Assembly (NCBI RefSeq): GCF_943373825.1
Contig: NZ_CALSBP010000001.1
Coordinates: 558,001 to 622,000 of the forward strand
DNA from: Aquimarina spinulae
Lineage (GTDB): Bacteria > Bacteroidota > Bacteroidia > Flavobacteriales > Flavobacteriaceae
Direction of reading: 5' to 3'
Length of the DNA: 64,000 nucleotides
The translations under genes and the position numbers were made by a program. Positions within the stretch are counted from its first letter, which is position 1, and each line of letters opens with the position of its first letter. Below the pieces are notes generated by a model. The model was not told where the DNA came from, made no database searches, and saw nothing but the letters and a program-made list of their open reading frames with translations. This document shows, piece by piece, positions 55,124-62,855 of the stretch.

Positions 55124-55280
55124 TTGTTTTTTATGGTATTGATTATGCCACAAAAGTAAATTGAGTCACTCGTAAACTATAGTGTTTTTAGGGTTTAGGT
55201 ATAAAACCATCATTTTTAGGTACAAAAAAAATAACGATAATTAGTACTGTTATAAAACGGTTGATTTCAGGTACAGAAAG

Positions 55281-56021
55281 TTATAAGGATAATAATTGTT
55301 TCTTATAACTTTTAGAAACAGGAAGCTCTATTTCGGTTAAATATATGGTGTTTTGATCCTTCCAGGATTTAAAATGCACTGGATTAATTAGATGTGAACG
55401 GTGTACCTGAAACATAAAATCTAAGTCTTCTTGTAGTGCTTTTAAAGAAGAGCGAATTAGTTTAGAATGCAGTACATTATTTTTTAGGTAAAAAATCTCA
55501 ACATAATTCTGTGCATTAGAAATACAAATTAATTCTGATTTTCTAATTTTTAATATGTCTAACTTATTCTCTCCTTTAATCGTTACTATATCTTCTTTTA
55601 TAGGTATTAATTTGATTAAATACCTTCTGGCTATAACAACAACAGGAAGCGCTACCAAAGCGATTCTTAAAGTAATGATAGTATTGAATTCAAAAAAAGT
55701 ATAATTTCCATTCAATAACGGACTTTTATAAAAAATAAATGTTCCTATAGTATATAGTACTTGATAAAAAACAATAGCTCCTATTTCATAACTCAAAGAC
55801 CATTTCTTCGTTTTATCATAAATATATTTTTGAATAACACTTAAGCATCCATATACCAAAAATGCAATAAAGTTAAATCCAATACTTATTCTAATCCATC
55901 CTGTTAAACCTATTGTTCCATCATCAAATGGTCTTACAAAAAAAGCAAAAACAAACCCCCAAAGACCAATAAATATTCCTACTAATAAGTGATGTTTAAT
56001 TGATGGATTTAGTGTATTCAT
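55281..56021 (-). CDS. LytTR regulator with N-terminal membrane domain
   Basis: 246 residues. Four N-terminal hydrophobic segments (IKHHLLVGIFIGLWGFVFAFF, IGFNFIAFLVYGCL, IVFYQVLYTIGTFIFY, LRIALVALPVVVI) precede a LytTR DNA-binding domain (about 150-246: ICISNAQNYVEIFYL, FMFQVHRSHLINPVHF). It has no receiver domain, so it senses directly at the membrane. The Lnt-like gene lies downstream and may be a target. Confidence 0.88.
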   Translation of the reverse strand: MNTLNPSIKHHLLVGIFIGLWGFVFAFFVRPFDDGTIGLTGWIRISIGFNFIAFLVYGCLSVIQKYIYDKTKKWSLSYEIGAIVFYQVLYTIGTFIFYKSPLLNGNYTFFEFNTIITLRIALVALPVVVIARRYLIKLIPIKEDIVTIKGENKLDILKIRKSELICISNAQNYVEIFYLKNNVLHSKLIRSSLKALQEDLDFMFQVHRSHLINPVHFKSWKDQNTIYLTEIELPVSKSYKKQLLSL

Positions 56022-56246
56022 CTCAATTTTTGCTTGTTACCAACGCGTAGCAAACTCAGCCTTAGCAGTGTTGATTAAATTGTGTTTGTGTAGTGATAGC
56101 TAGAGCAAACTATTTGATCAATAGAGTTTACAAAGTGTTATGCTTAGTTTATTTGTCCAAAGCTAAGAAATTTTATTTTCCATCCATTGCAAAAAACAAA
56201 TGGTGTTTTAAAAGGCAGTTTTAGGATGATAGCCTACCCCTTCTCA
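56022..56246 (+). other. Non-coding stretch before the repeat array
   Basis: No supported gene. The GC-poor part to about 56230 has no repeat that I can see. From 56232 GC-rich runs (ACCCCTTCTC) introduce the palindromes. Confidence 0.4.
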
Positions 56247-56286
56247 ACAAGGGGGTACCCCCTTGTCGACATGGGGGTATCCCCAT
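56247..56286. repeat. Two GC-rich palindromes in tandem
   Basis: ACAAGGGGGTACCCCCTTGT (56247-56266) is a perfect 20-nt palindrome; ATGGGGGTATCCCCAT (56271-56286) is a near-perfect 16-nt one. Their GGGGGTA cores are 22 bp apart, similar to the period of the following array. The GC content is far above that of neighbouring DNA. Confidence 0.8.
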
Positions 56287-56296
56287 TAAAAGATGG

Positions 56297-56507
56297 TTCG
56301 AGCTGATATTTTAATGCTTCGAGCTGATATATTAACGCTTCGAAGGGATGCGATCAGGGTTCGAGCTGATATCATATGGCCTAGAGGGCTTGGCAGGAGA
56401 GGTAAAAGCGATCCCTTTTGGGGTTCGAAGCCATAAAAGAAGCCTTCGAAGGACTTCGGTAACGCTTCGAAGGATGTCTTTAAGGGGTAGAAGCATCTCG
56501 ATAAGGG
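56297..56507. repeat. Degenerate tandem array with 21-bp period (about ten units)
   Basis: Units begin TTCGAGCTGATAT or TTCGAAG at 56297, 56318, 56339, 56360, then less similar units at 56381 and 56402, one extra base, and units at 56424, 56445, 56466 and 56487. Spacing is 21 bp, seven codons. Open frames exist on both strands (plus: FEGMRSG, FELISYG, LEGLAGE; minus: KTSFEAL, PKSFEGF), but stops interrupt the plus frame after the extra base. A tail that reads like coding DNA (YDFDTQEKQALLDLKIL) ends at 56602. It may be a decayed heptad-repeat gene or a structural repeat. Confidence 0.7.
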
Positions 56508-56736
56508 GTAATTGCGATAAAACAATTACACCAGATAACGCTTCGGGTTATGATTTTGATACCCAAGAAAAGCAAGCACTATTAGACCTAAAAATCTTAT
56601 GACAAGGATTAGAACAATTAGAAGCTTCTTAGTTTTTGATTTTTTTAATATTATAAAAGCTATCTGGAGGGATAGCTTTTTGGGTTATTATAGTTTTGTG
56701 TAGCTGGTTTTTGATTAATGTTTATAGTGCTTACGA

Positions 56737-57195
56737 TTAAAACTCTCTAACAAAACTTACGTTAGTTATCAATCCCTTCTCTATTTTATAAATAGAAACA
56801 TATTTAGTCGGTTTTCCATCATTGGTAACTATCTCATGATTTATAACATAAGGGCCATTGACGATTTGATTTTCTATTTTAACCGACACCGATTTATTTT
56901 CGAAATCTGTTTTAAAGATAGATGCTAGCCGATCTGAACCGGTTCCCATTAATTTATCTGGGTAGGTTAACACTTTTACATTTTTATGGTACAGCTTTAT
57001 AAATTCATCATAATTATGGGCATTAAAAAGCCTCATTCTTTCATTTACTATTTCCAGAGGCGTCAAATTTGATTCAAATTGTTCGGTTGGATTTGAATCT
57101 ACTGCGTTTTTTTCAGTTTCAGTACCACATCTTGTTATTAAAAGAAGTGCTAACAATAATAGTAGGGGTGAATAAATAATCGTCGTTTTTTTCAT
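56737..57195 (-). CDS. SnoaL/NTF2-like lipoprotein
   Basis: 152 residues. A signal peptide with a weak lipobox (LLLITRCGTE) precedes a compact NTF2-like domain (about 45-150: EIVNERMRLFNAHNYDEFIKLY, VKVLTYPDKLMGTG, IYKIEKGLITNVSFV). Family members bind or convert small hydrophobic molecules. It is the last of a leftward three-gene operon (12-bp gap). Confidence 0.8.
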   Translation of the reverse strand: MKKTTIIYSPLLLLLALLLITRCGTETEKNAVDSNPTEQFESNLTPLEIVNERMRLFNAHNYDEFIKLYHKNVKVLTYPDKLMGTGSDRLASIFKTDFENKSVSVKIENQIVNGPYVINHEIVTNDGKPTKYVSIYKIEKGLITNVSFVREF

Positions 57196-57206
57196 GATAA
57201 AGTATT

Positions 57207-57803
57207 TTAATTTTTAGGGAATTTTTTATCGTTTTTTATCTCTTTAATTTGCGCAATATGGCGACCGGTATGTGAAGACATGTAGAGAAAAACCTGGTAA
57301 AGATCGATGCTTCCAAAGTTGGCAAAATGGTTTCTTAAGTCATCTTCTGTTGTCTTTATATAATTGATGTGTTGTTCTCTTTTTGCTTTAAATTCTGCAA
57401 TAGTTGCTTTGTGATTACCATACTTTCCTATGGGTTCAAAATCTTCTTGGGTTTTTGTTTTTTCTGCACGATTGTGTACATGTGCTATTAATTCTTTATC
57501 AGTGAATTTTAAGTCTTTCCGCCTTTCGGGATCCGAAGGAAGTTCTAAAGACTCTTTAAGTATTTCAAATACTTCATTTTCTAAAATCGTAATGTGTTCT
57601 GTACATTGTAGTATTGACCAGGACGATTCATTAATTTTAAAATTGAGCTGTGCTTCACTTAATCCATCTAATATGTCTAATAAATTACCTTTAGAGTTAT
57701 TTAATTCGTTGATTGCGAAATCTCGCTCTACTGGTGTCAATTTATTATTAGAAACCGAACAGTTAACTAGTAAAACAAACAGGATCATTAAATTTTTTTT
57801 CAT
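57207..57803 (-). CDS. DinB-family metalloprotein, lipoprotein
   Basis: 198 residues. Lipobox signal (MKKNLMILFVLLVNC). The four-helix DinB fold is seen in SSWSILQCTEHITILENEVFEIL and MSSHTGRHIAQIKEIK; the three histidines (H in TEHIT, H and H in SSHTGRHIAQ) probably bind a divalent metal. Members act as thiol-dependent transferases. An extracytoplasmic location is unusual. Middle gene of the operon. Confidence 0.82.
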   Translation of the reverse strand: MKKNLMILFVLLVNCSVSNNKLTPVERDFAINELNNSKGNLLDILDGLSEAQLNFKINESSWSILQCTEHITILENEVFEILKESLELPSDPERRKDLKFTDKELIAHVHNRAEKTKTQEDFEPIGKYGNHKATIAEFKAKREQHINYIKTTEDDLRNHFANFGSIDLYQVFLYMSSHTGRHIAQIKEIKNDKKFPKN

Positions 57804-57822
57804 TCTTTAACGGGTTTAAATA

Positions 57823-58347
57823 TTATCTGATTTTAATTATTCGCTCTGTTAAACCTTTATTTTTAAAATAATCTATCAATTCTAAAGATTCTCCAACTTG
57901 AGCATGATGTAGTAAAGTAAGCCCATGTGGCCCTTTGGCAAAAAGTAATTCGGGATAAGCATCCAAAACTGGTGTTACTAATTCTGTTCTTCCTAGCATG
58001 GTAAGAGCAAAAAGATTAGCTCTTGCGCCTTTAGAGATTAAATAGTTTACAATCTCCTTATTCCCTAAATGAGCTGCTCCTTCTATTGCTTCTTCAAAGT
58101 CACCATTACCCCAATCGTAAGAGGTGTAAATTAAATTTGGATATTCATTAAGCATTTCCTTAACCAGTCCTAATTTTGAATGTCCGGCAACAACAAAATC
58201 TTTTACTAATTTTTCTTCTAATTGATTCGATTCTTTTTTTTGTTGGCTTGAACTACTTTTCTGTGCTTTTAAAAGTAGATAAGTAGGTATCGTAACAGCT
58301 GTTCCAATTCCTAAAAGCGATCCATATATAAATTTTTTTCTGTTCAT
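57823..58347 (-). CDS. Ankyrin-repeat protein with N-terminal signal (possibly Tat)
   Basis: About 174 residues from the ATG at 58347 (MNRKKFIYGSLLGIGTAVTIPTYLL); the upstream frame adds an unlikely 17 residues. The N-terminal NRKKFIYGS resembles a Tat-type signal or a single membrane anchor. Three ankyrin-like repeats follow (GDFEEAIEGAAHLGNKEIVNY, RANLFALTMLGRTEL, GLTLLHHAQVGESLELIDYF). It probably binds a partner protein. First gene of the operon. Confidence 0.75.
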   Translation of the reverse strand: MNRKKFIYGSLLGIGTAVTIPTYLLLKAQKSSSSQQKKESNQLEEKLVKDFVVAGHSKLGLVKEMLNEYPNLIYTSYDWGNGDFEEAIEGAAHLGNKEIVNYLISKGARANLFALTMLGRTELVTPVLDAYPELLFAKGPHGLTLLHHAQVGESLELIDYFKNKGLTERIIKIR

Positions 58348-58414
58348 GTATTGAATATTATACAATGAACTTATCTTGGGTAATGCTTTTGCCTGCAAAA
58401 TTCACATTTTGCTA

Positions 58415-58452
58415 TTTTTTTTCAGCATAGCCTTAGCTACGGTGAAAAAAAA
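58415..58452. repeat. Inverted repeat of T8/A8 type between divergent genes
   Basis: TTTTTTTTCA and TGAAAAAAAA, with TAGC and GCTA inside. On both strands the T run comes before and the A run after the loop, so it is not a normal intrinsic terminator. The rest of 58399-58587 shows no gene. Confidence 0.55.
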
Positions 58453-58587
58453 TTAACTTTACTATGGTACAAAAGCCAAACTTTTCGGCTTAAAACCACT
58501 ACTCAAGATGAGTTCAATACAATATTCTGTAATAAATGATAGAAATACTTTAAAATGCATGTACCTGTTAACGAAAAATAGAAGTTT

Positions 58588-59589
58588 TTACTGTTTTCTA
58601 TAGGCTGAAGGGGTATGTCCCGTTTTTTTCTTGAAAGCAATATTAAAAGAAGTCACATTACCAAAACCAGATTCGTAGGCAATAGTTGCAATTTTTTCAT
58701 TTAAGTATTCGGCATCTTTTAATAGGGCTTCAGCTTTTTCAATGCGATACTGATTTACAAACTCGTAAAAATTTTGTTGAGTGTTTTCGTTTATGGCTTG
58801 TGAAATTTCCCGTGCTCTTACATCTAATTTTTCAGCAACAATTTTTAGTGTAATAGTATCATTTAGAAAAACATGTTCCTTTTCAAAGAGTTTCTTAATG
58901 CTTTGAAACAATGCTCTAGAGCTACTTTTGTCTAAACGCGAACTATCATATTTTTGGAGATTAAACTTATGTCTATTTAAAAAAAGATAGCTAAACGCAT
59001 AAATTAGTAAGGAATAAAATATCGGTCCTCTTATATAATACATTCTAAAATCGAAAAGGTTTCCTACATAGTGTAGCCAAATTAATGTAGAGCCAATTAA
59101 TATATTACGATACCATTTTACAATACTGTCGGATGCATTCGAACTATTTTTTTGTAAATATGACCATGATAGTATCAGATAAAAAAGCAAATGAAAAACC
59201 ACAATTCCGTAGTTCCAGAACGATTCAAAATTTCCATTTCTGGGTATAAATGGGATCAAAAAAAGAAACAAAGCAAAAGGCGCGAAATGGATGTAGTACG
59301 TATAGGTAATTTCTTTATTCTTCTCAAAAAGAGTAATTCCATACAGCCAAAGAGAAGGGGCTGCAAATAGAATACCAGAAACTCCAATATTATTTTGCCA
59401 ATTCTCTAATGGCATATAATAATTTAATACCGATTTACCAATTCTAATAGTAAGACCTAATAAAAAGAGTCCTAGAAAAATATTAGACTTTCTATGGTTA
59501 TTCTTAAGGGTAATTAAATATATACTTAAGAAAACCCCCTGCGCTAAACCAAGGGATGCAAGAATTAGGATAAGGCCTGTAGTTAACAT
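58588..59589 (-). CDS. AraC family regulator with N-terminal seven-helix membrane domain
   Basis: 333 residues. Seven hydrophobic segments in residues 1-205 (LILILASLGLAQGVFLSIYLI, FLGLFLLGLTIRIG, FAAPSLWLYGITLF and others). The C-terminus (about 235-333) is an AraC HTH: ITLKIVAEKLDVRAREISQAI and EKIATIAYESGFGNVTSFNI, ending KKKTGHTPSAYRK. It is a membrane-bound one-component regulator of unknown signal; it lies upstream of and on the same strand as the ankyrin operon. Confidence 0.88.
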   Translation of the reverse strand: MLTTGLILILASLGLAQGVFLSIYLITLKNNHRKSNIFLGLFLLGLTIRIGKSVLNYYMPLENWQNNIGVSGILFAAPSLWLYGITLFEKNKEITYTYYIHFAPFALFLFLIPFIPRNGNFESFWNYGIVVFHLLFYLILSWSYLQKNSSNASDSIVKWYRNILIGSTLIWLHYVGNLFDFRMYYIRGPIFYSLLIYAFSYLFLNRHKFNLQKYDSSRLDKSSSRALFQSIKKLFEKEHVFLNDTITLKIVAEKLDVRAREISQAINENTQQNFYEFVNQYRIEKAEALLKDAEYLNEKIATIAYESGFGNVTSFNIAFKKKTGHTPSAYRKQ

Positions 59590-59928
59590 TTAAGTAATTT
59601 AAAACTTTTTAATCAGTAATAGATTTATTAACGACAAAAATCATTTTTTTTCAACTAAAATTCTTTAAAGAACATGTTTGTTTAAATAAATGTTATGATC
59701 TAAATCGATCTAAATGTACTTTAACAAAAAACAATCACATTATAAGCGGCTGTTTTGGTATTTCCTTATGATTCGCGGATTACAAATCCGCGCTATCTGG
59801 TGGACATCATCAAATATAAACAAACTCAAAAACAGGAGTTATGGAATTATTGGGAAACAAAAAGTTGTATTTTCTACTTGAATTTATAGTGTAATTATTA
59901 AGTTTGTTGGCTTAATTCGATAAAGGAC
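59590..59928 (+). other. Gene-free stretch with an intergenic repeat
   Basis: No convincing open frame. It holds the first of two similar hairpin repeats (59751-59807). The last 120 bp before 59929 are the leader of the next gene. Confidence 0.5.
59751..59807 (+). repeat. Hairpin repeat, copy 1 (CGCGGATT/AATCCGCG)
   Basis: The core CGCGGATTACAAATCCGCG is a perfect 8-bp hairpin. With the flanks (TTTCCTT before; CGCTATC and GGACAT after) it matches 60711-60764 over about 55 bp in the same orientation. Elements with GGATTACAAATCC are common between genes in Flavobacteria. Confidence 0.75.
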
Positions 59929-60528
59929 ATGAGAAACTCACTTAGTATCATTCTATTTATTTTTTGTACGATACCTGCTTTAAGTCAGAAAATAAAAACA
60001 GCTTCTGGAGATATTTCTGTATTAGCTGGAGAAAAAGAACTATCGGTTACCTTTGGGTATGATAATATGAACGTGCATGGCTACCCCTCAGAGGCAGATT
60101 TTATAAAAGATAAGGTACAACTAAGAGAAAAGCATAACCCTGGATCGGGTGAAAAATTTGAAGGTTCTTGGTTTGCGGATAGGGATACCGTATATGCACC
60201 ATTATTTATCGAAAACTTGAACTATGCAATACCTAAAAAAAGAAAAATTACAATCTCAAGAAACAATCCCAACGCAAAATATAATTTACATATTCAAACA
60301 TTGTGGGTTTATCCTGGATATAATGTAGGTTTTTCACAACCATCAAAAATAGAAGTAGTACTTCAATTATATGAAATAGCAAGCCCAGAAAAGATCGTTT
60401 GGGAGTCAAAATCACCAACGCGTATAGAAGCTAAAGTAACCCCTTATAAGAGGGAATTGAGAATCGGAGCTGCATATGCTTCATTAGCTATGAAGATGTC
60501 ATGGTTATTAAGAAAAAAGACAAAGTAA
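59929..60528 (+). CDS. Exported protein of unknown function
   Basis: 199 residues with a signal peptide (MRNSLSIILFIFCTIPALSQ). The mature part is beta-rich (ELSVTFGYDNMNVHGYPSEADF, KYNLHIQTLWVYPGYNVGF) with a short helical end (IGAAYASLAMKMSWLL). It resembles a widely distributed Bacteroidota-only family without known function. It lies alone between two hairpin repeats. Confidence 0.7.
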   Translation: MRNSLSIILFIFCTIPALSQKIKTASGDISVLAGEKELSVTFGYDNMNVHGYPSEADFIKDKVQLREKHNPGSGEKFEGSWFADRDTVYAPLFIENLNYAIPKKRKITISRNNPNAKYNLHIQTLWVYPGYNVGFSQPSKIEVVLQLYEIASPEKIVWESKSPTRIEAKVTPYKRELRIGAAYASLAMKMSWLLRKKTK

Positions 60529-60562
60529 AAGCCTAATTCCGATACAATTTTTCTCCACGTCA

Positions 60563-60605
60563 TCTCGAGCCCTTCGACTTAGTTCAAGACAGGCTAAAAT
60601 CGAGA
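60563..60605. repeat. TCTCGA-type intergenic inverted repeat
   Basis: TCTCGA at 60563-60568 pairs with TCGAGA at 60600-60605; an inner GCCC pairs with the GGC of CAGGC. It follows the exported-protein gene by 35 bp and may also mark an mRNA end. Confidence 0.55.
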
Positions 60606-60710
60606 GGTCACTATGAAAAATCACTCAATTTGACAGCTTTTTTAAACTAATGCTGATAGCGCATTCTATGGATAAAAACAAATAAAATTCATATAAATTA
60701 GGCAGCATAC

Positions 60711-60764
60711 TTTTTGATGTTTCCTTGTGTTTCACGGATTACAAATCCACGCTATCGGGGACAT
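60711..60764 (+). repeat. Hairpin repeat, copy 2
   Basis: TTTCCTTGTGTTTC, then ACGGATTACAAATCCACGC and TATCGGGGACAT. It has the same layout as copy 1 at 59751, with two compensating or near-compensating changes in the stem (CGCG to CACG/CACG). Confidence 0.7.
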
Positions 60765-60955
60765 TTTTTGCGACTTACAGTTCAACGTTTAATATATGTG
60801 TCGTAGCTGTGCAAATTGTTACCTAACCTTGGACACTTCTGCGCAGATTTTATACTTTATTCAGCTTTAAAATCACCGCACCATCATAAATATACCAGAA
60901 CCCATCGATTAATCACTTATCAACTATGATTATATATATCGTGTTGTAAACTGTT

Positions 60956-61441
60956 TTAATTAAATTCAGTTTCGATTTTATTTATACTAGCGATTTCCTT
61001 GTTTAAATATTTAATACTAATCTTTGGGGGTATAGAAATCTCAATGCAAGTCTCACTAAAAATTAAATCCTCAGTCGAAATTTTAGATTGAAACTCATTC
61101 GACATCAATAATCCTTTCAGGATCAATTTGAACATTTTTTTGTCCGAATATTCGTCTAATAGCTCTTGGATATAACCTTCATCAAATTCAGTAACTCGAC
61201 TAAAATGGATTTCAACGGATGGAGGTATTGATATGCCAACAATTAACCGGTTCGTTCTAAATCCGGCTTTTTCAATTAATGGTAAAACGTCAAAAATATC
61301 TTTTACATAATTAACAAATTTATCCTTCGTATTGGTTCCAATATCACCTATTTTGGATAAACCGTTTTTTAATTGAGTAATTATGTTGTCCGTTTTACTT
61401 GTGGATTTAGAAGAATCCGTTACTATTGATTTTTCAGGCAT
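60956..61441 (-). CDS. Uncharacterised protein with palindromic upstream site
   Basis: 161 residues, no signal peptide. An N-terminal Ser/Thr/Lys stretch precedes an amphipathic helix (NIITQLKNGLSKIGDIGTNTKDK) and an alpha/beta part (GFRTNRLIVGISIPPSVEIHF, CIEISIPPKISIKYL) with two similar SIPPxxxI strands, which hints at an internal repeat. No family known to me. A perfect inverted repeat lies 36-58 bp upstream. Confidence 0.6.
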   Translation of the reverse strand: MPEKSIVTDSSKSTSKTDNIITQLKNGLSKIGDIGTNTKDKFVNYVKDIFDVLPLIEKAGFRTNRLIVGISIPPSVEIHFSRVTEFDEGYIQELLDEYSDKKMFKLILKGLLMSNEFQSKISTEDLIFSETCIEISIPPKISIKYLNKEIASINKIETEFN

Positions 61442-61476
61442 TAATTTGTCAATTTGAATAGTTTACAACAAAGATA

Positions 61477-61499
61477 TATAGTTACCTCTAGTAACTATA
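61477..61499. promoter_or_regulatory. Perfect inverted repeat (TATAGTTAC/GTAACTATA) upstream of the 161-aa gene
   Basis: Nine-bp arms with a CTCTA spacer. The centre is 47 bp from the start codon at 61441. GTTTACAA and TTGTAAAC blocks lie outside it. It looks like an operator for a dimeric repressor or activator. Confidence 0.6.
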
Positions 61500-61549
61500 C
61501 AACCATTTGTAATTACTTATAATTATTTGTAAACGTATGCTTGTGTCTT

Positions 61550-61924
61550 TTACACTATAGTTTCTTGCCTATGTTTTCTAATACCGCTATCGGTTAATCC
61601 AATCTCGTAGGCTTCGGCATATACCTCATCGCGGGCTTCTAATTCGTTCCAGGCATCGTTTAGTAGGCTCATTTCTATTCTGTCTAGATCAAAGACATCA
61701 TTATATTTTACCGTTTGATTTAATTGCTTCTTTTGATTTGGCTCTTGTAGTAATACACTAATAATCTTTTTTTGAATGCCTTTAATAATGTACTGGTCTT
61801 CTTCGTGATGATCTTTAAGGTTATATTTTACTTCGAGATGCTCTAATAATCCTTGTACTATTTTTTCTCGTTCGATATTCTTGTCTTCAGAAATTTCTCT
61901 GATTTTACGGCTTAATTTATTCAT
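61550..61924 (-). CDS. Uncharacterised charged helical protein
   Basis: 124 residues, highly charged, probably all-helical (SRKIREISEDKNIEREKIVQGL, DRIEMSLLNDAWNELEARDEV). The end (YAEAYEIGLTDSGIRKHRQ) hints at a DNA- or protein-binding helix. I know no family. The gene lies 109 bp upstream of the 161-aa gene on the same strand and has a perfect palindrome of its own. Confidence 0.6.
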   Translation of the reverse strand: MNKLSRKIREISEDKNIEREKIVQGLLEHLEVKYNLKDHHEEDQYIIKGIQKKIISVLLQEPNQKKQLNQTVKYNDVFDLDRIEMSLLNDAWNELEARDEVYAEAYEIGLTDSGIRKHRQETIV

Positions 61925-61956
61925 TTTTTTAATCCCTTGTTTTCTTGATGTAGCTA

Positions 61957-61981
61957 TACAATATACCGTAGGTATATTGTA
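61957..61981. promoter_or_regulatory. Perfect 11-bp inverted repeat (TACAATATACC/GGTATATTGTA) upstream of the 124-aa gene
   Basis: Arms of 11 bp with a GTA spacer. The centre is 45 bp from the start codon at 61924. The position is like that of the site at 61477, but the sequence is different. Confidence 0.65.
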
Positions 61982-62165
61982 GGCACTAAACTACTATTCC
62001 CTTTTTAGATATTTTTACGGGAACCCGCAGGAGTGAGATAAAAGTTTAATTCGATGAGGTAGAGGTGATTAGGTTTTTAGAAAATTTGCACCAAAGCCAT
62101 AAGCTATGTAAGCAAGTTTTTGCATATTTACCGCTGTAAATGTTACTCAAAAACGATTGATTTTT

Positions 62166-62735
62166 ATGATAGAAGATATATTTAAAAAGATAACAGAAGA
62201 GTATGGTGAAATTAGTGCCGAAGCTATTTATGATTGGTCCGAAAAAATAAAAATTGTTGAGTATAAGAAAAGAGATATACTGGTAAAAGAAGGTGCATAT
62301 TCATATAAATTCTATTATATCATACAAGGCGCACTCAAAGCCTATTATAGGTCTGATGATAAAAAAATAACCGATTGGTTTGCATTAGAAAACGATTTTA
62401 TCCCATCAACAACCGATCCTATACACGGCCGACCCAGCTCTCATACTATAGAAGTATTAGAAGACAGTACTCTGGTAGCATTAGCCCATGATGATTTAGA
62501 GGCTTTATGTAAAAAATATCACGACTTCGAGCATCTGTACCGGCTTATCTTATCCAAAGTAATCTACCAACTTAGAGAACGCATAGCTTCTCTACAGTTT
62601 AGAACGGTGCAACAACGTTATGATAGTTTGATTGATCTACACCCAAAAATAGAATCTCGTGTTCCTCTGGGAGATGTTGCTTCTTTTTTGGGGATCACAC
62701 AAGAAACATTAAGTAGAATTAGAGCGTCGAAGTAA
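62166..62735 (+). CDS. Crp/Fnr family transcriptional regulator
   Basis: 189 residues from the ATG at 62166 (MIEDIFKKITEEYGE). Beta-roll (VKEGAYSYKFYYIIQGALKAYY) and C-terminal HTH (RVPLGDVASFLGITQETLSRIRA). It is a paralogue of the protein at 50364-50945: both contain ITDWFA and TLSRIR. It lacks the PRSSVAR-type cAMP-binding loop of Crp. The methyltransferase gene begins 120 bp downstream and may be its target. Confidence 0.9.
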   Translation: MIEDIFKKITEEYGEISAEAIYDWSEKIKIVEYKKRDILVKEGAYSYKFYYIIQGALKAYYRSDDKKITDWFALENDFIPSTTDPIHGRPSSHTIEVLEDSTLVALAHDDLEALCKKYHDFEHLYRLILSKVIYQLRERIASLQFRTVQQRYDSLIDLHPKIESRVPLGDVASFLGITQETLSRIRASK

Positions 62736-62855
62736 GAATTTGATTTGGATCAAAACTTTGTGTTCGTTAAATCTATAATTTTGTTCTTGGATCTTAAAAA
62801 AGAACTATTATTCTGATATGTTACTTGCCTTATTTTTCCTAATCCTTTTGATAAA

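Larger units (their letters stand above)
60529..60955 (+). other. 427-bp gene-free stretch with two repeats
   Basis: It contains an element at 60563-60605 with TCTCGA and TCGAGA ends and inner GCCC/GGC pairing (the TCTCGAG...CGAGAGGTCA type seen in Flavobacterial intergenic DNA) and the second hairpin repeat at 60711-60764. No gene is supported. Confidence 0.6.

Noticed and set aside
56286-56602. Overlapping open frames of 79 and 84 codons on both strands
   Set aside because: They arise from the 21-bp period of the repeat array; neither has a start signal or a recognisable domain. Kept as a repeat, not as genes.
58415-58452. Intrinsic terminator for the membrane AraC gene
   Set aside because: The T run stands before the hairpin and the A run after it on both strands, so the RNA would not have the needed U tail. 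Listed as inverted repeat.
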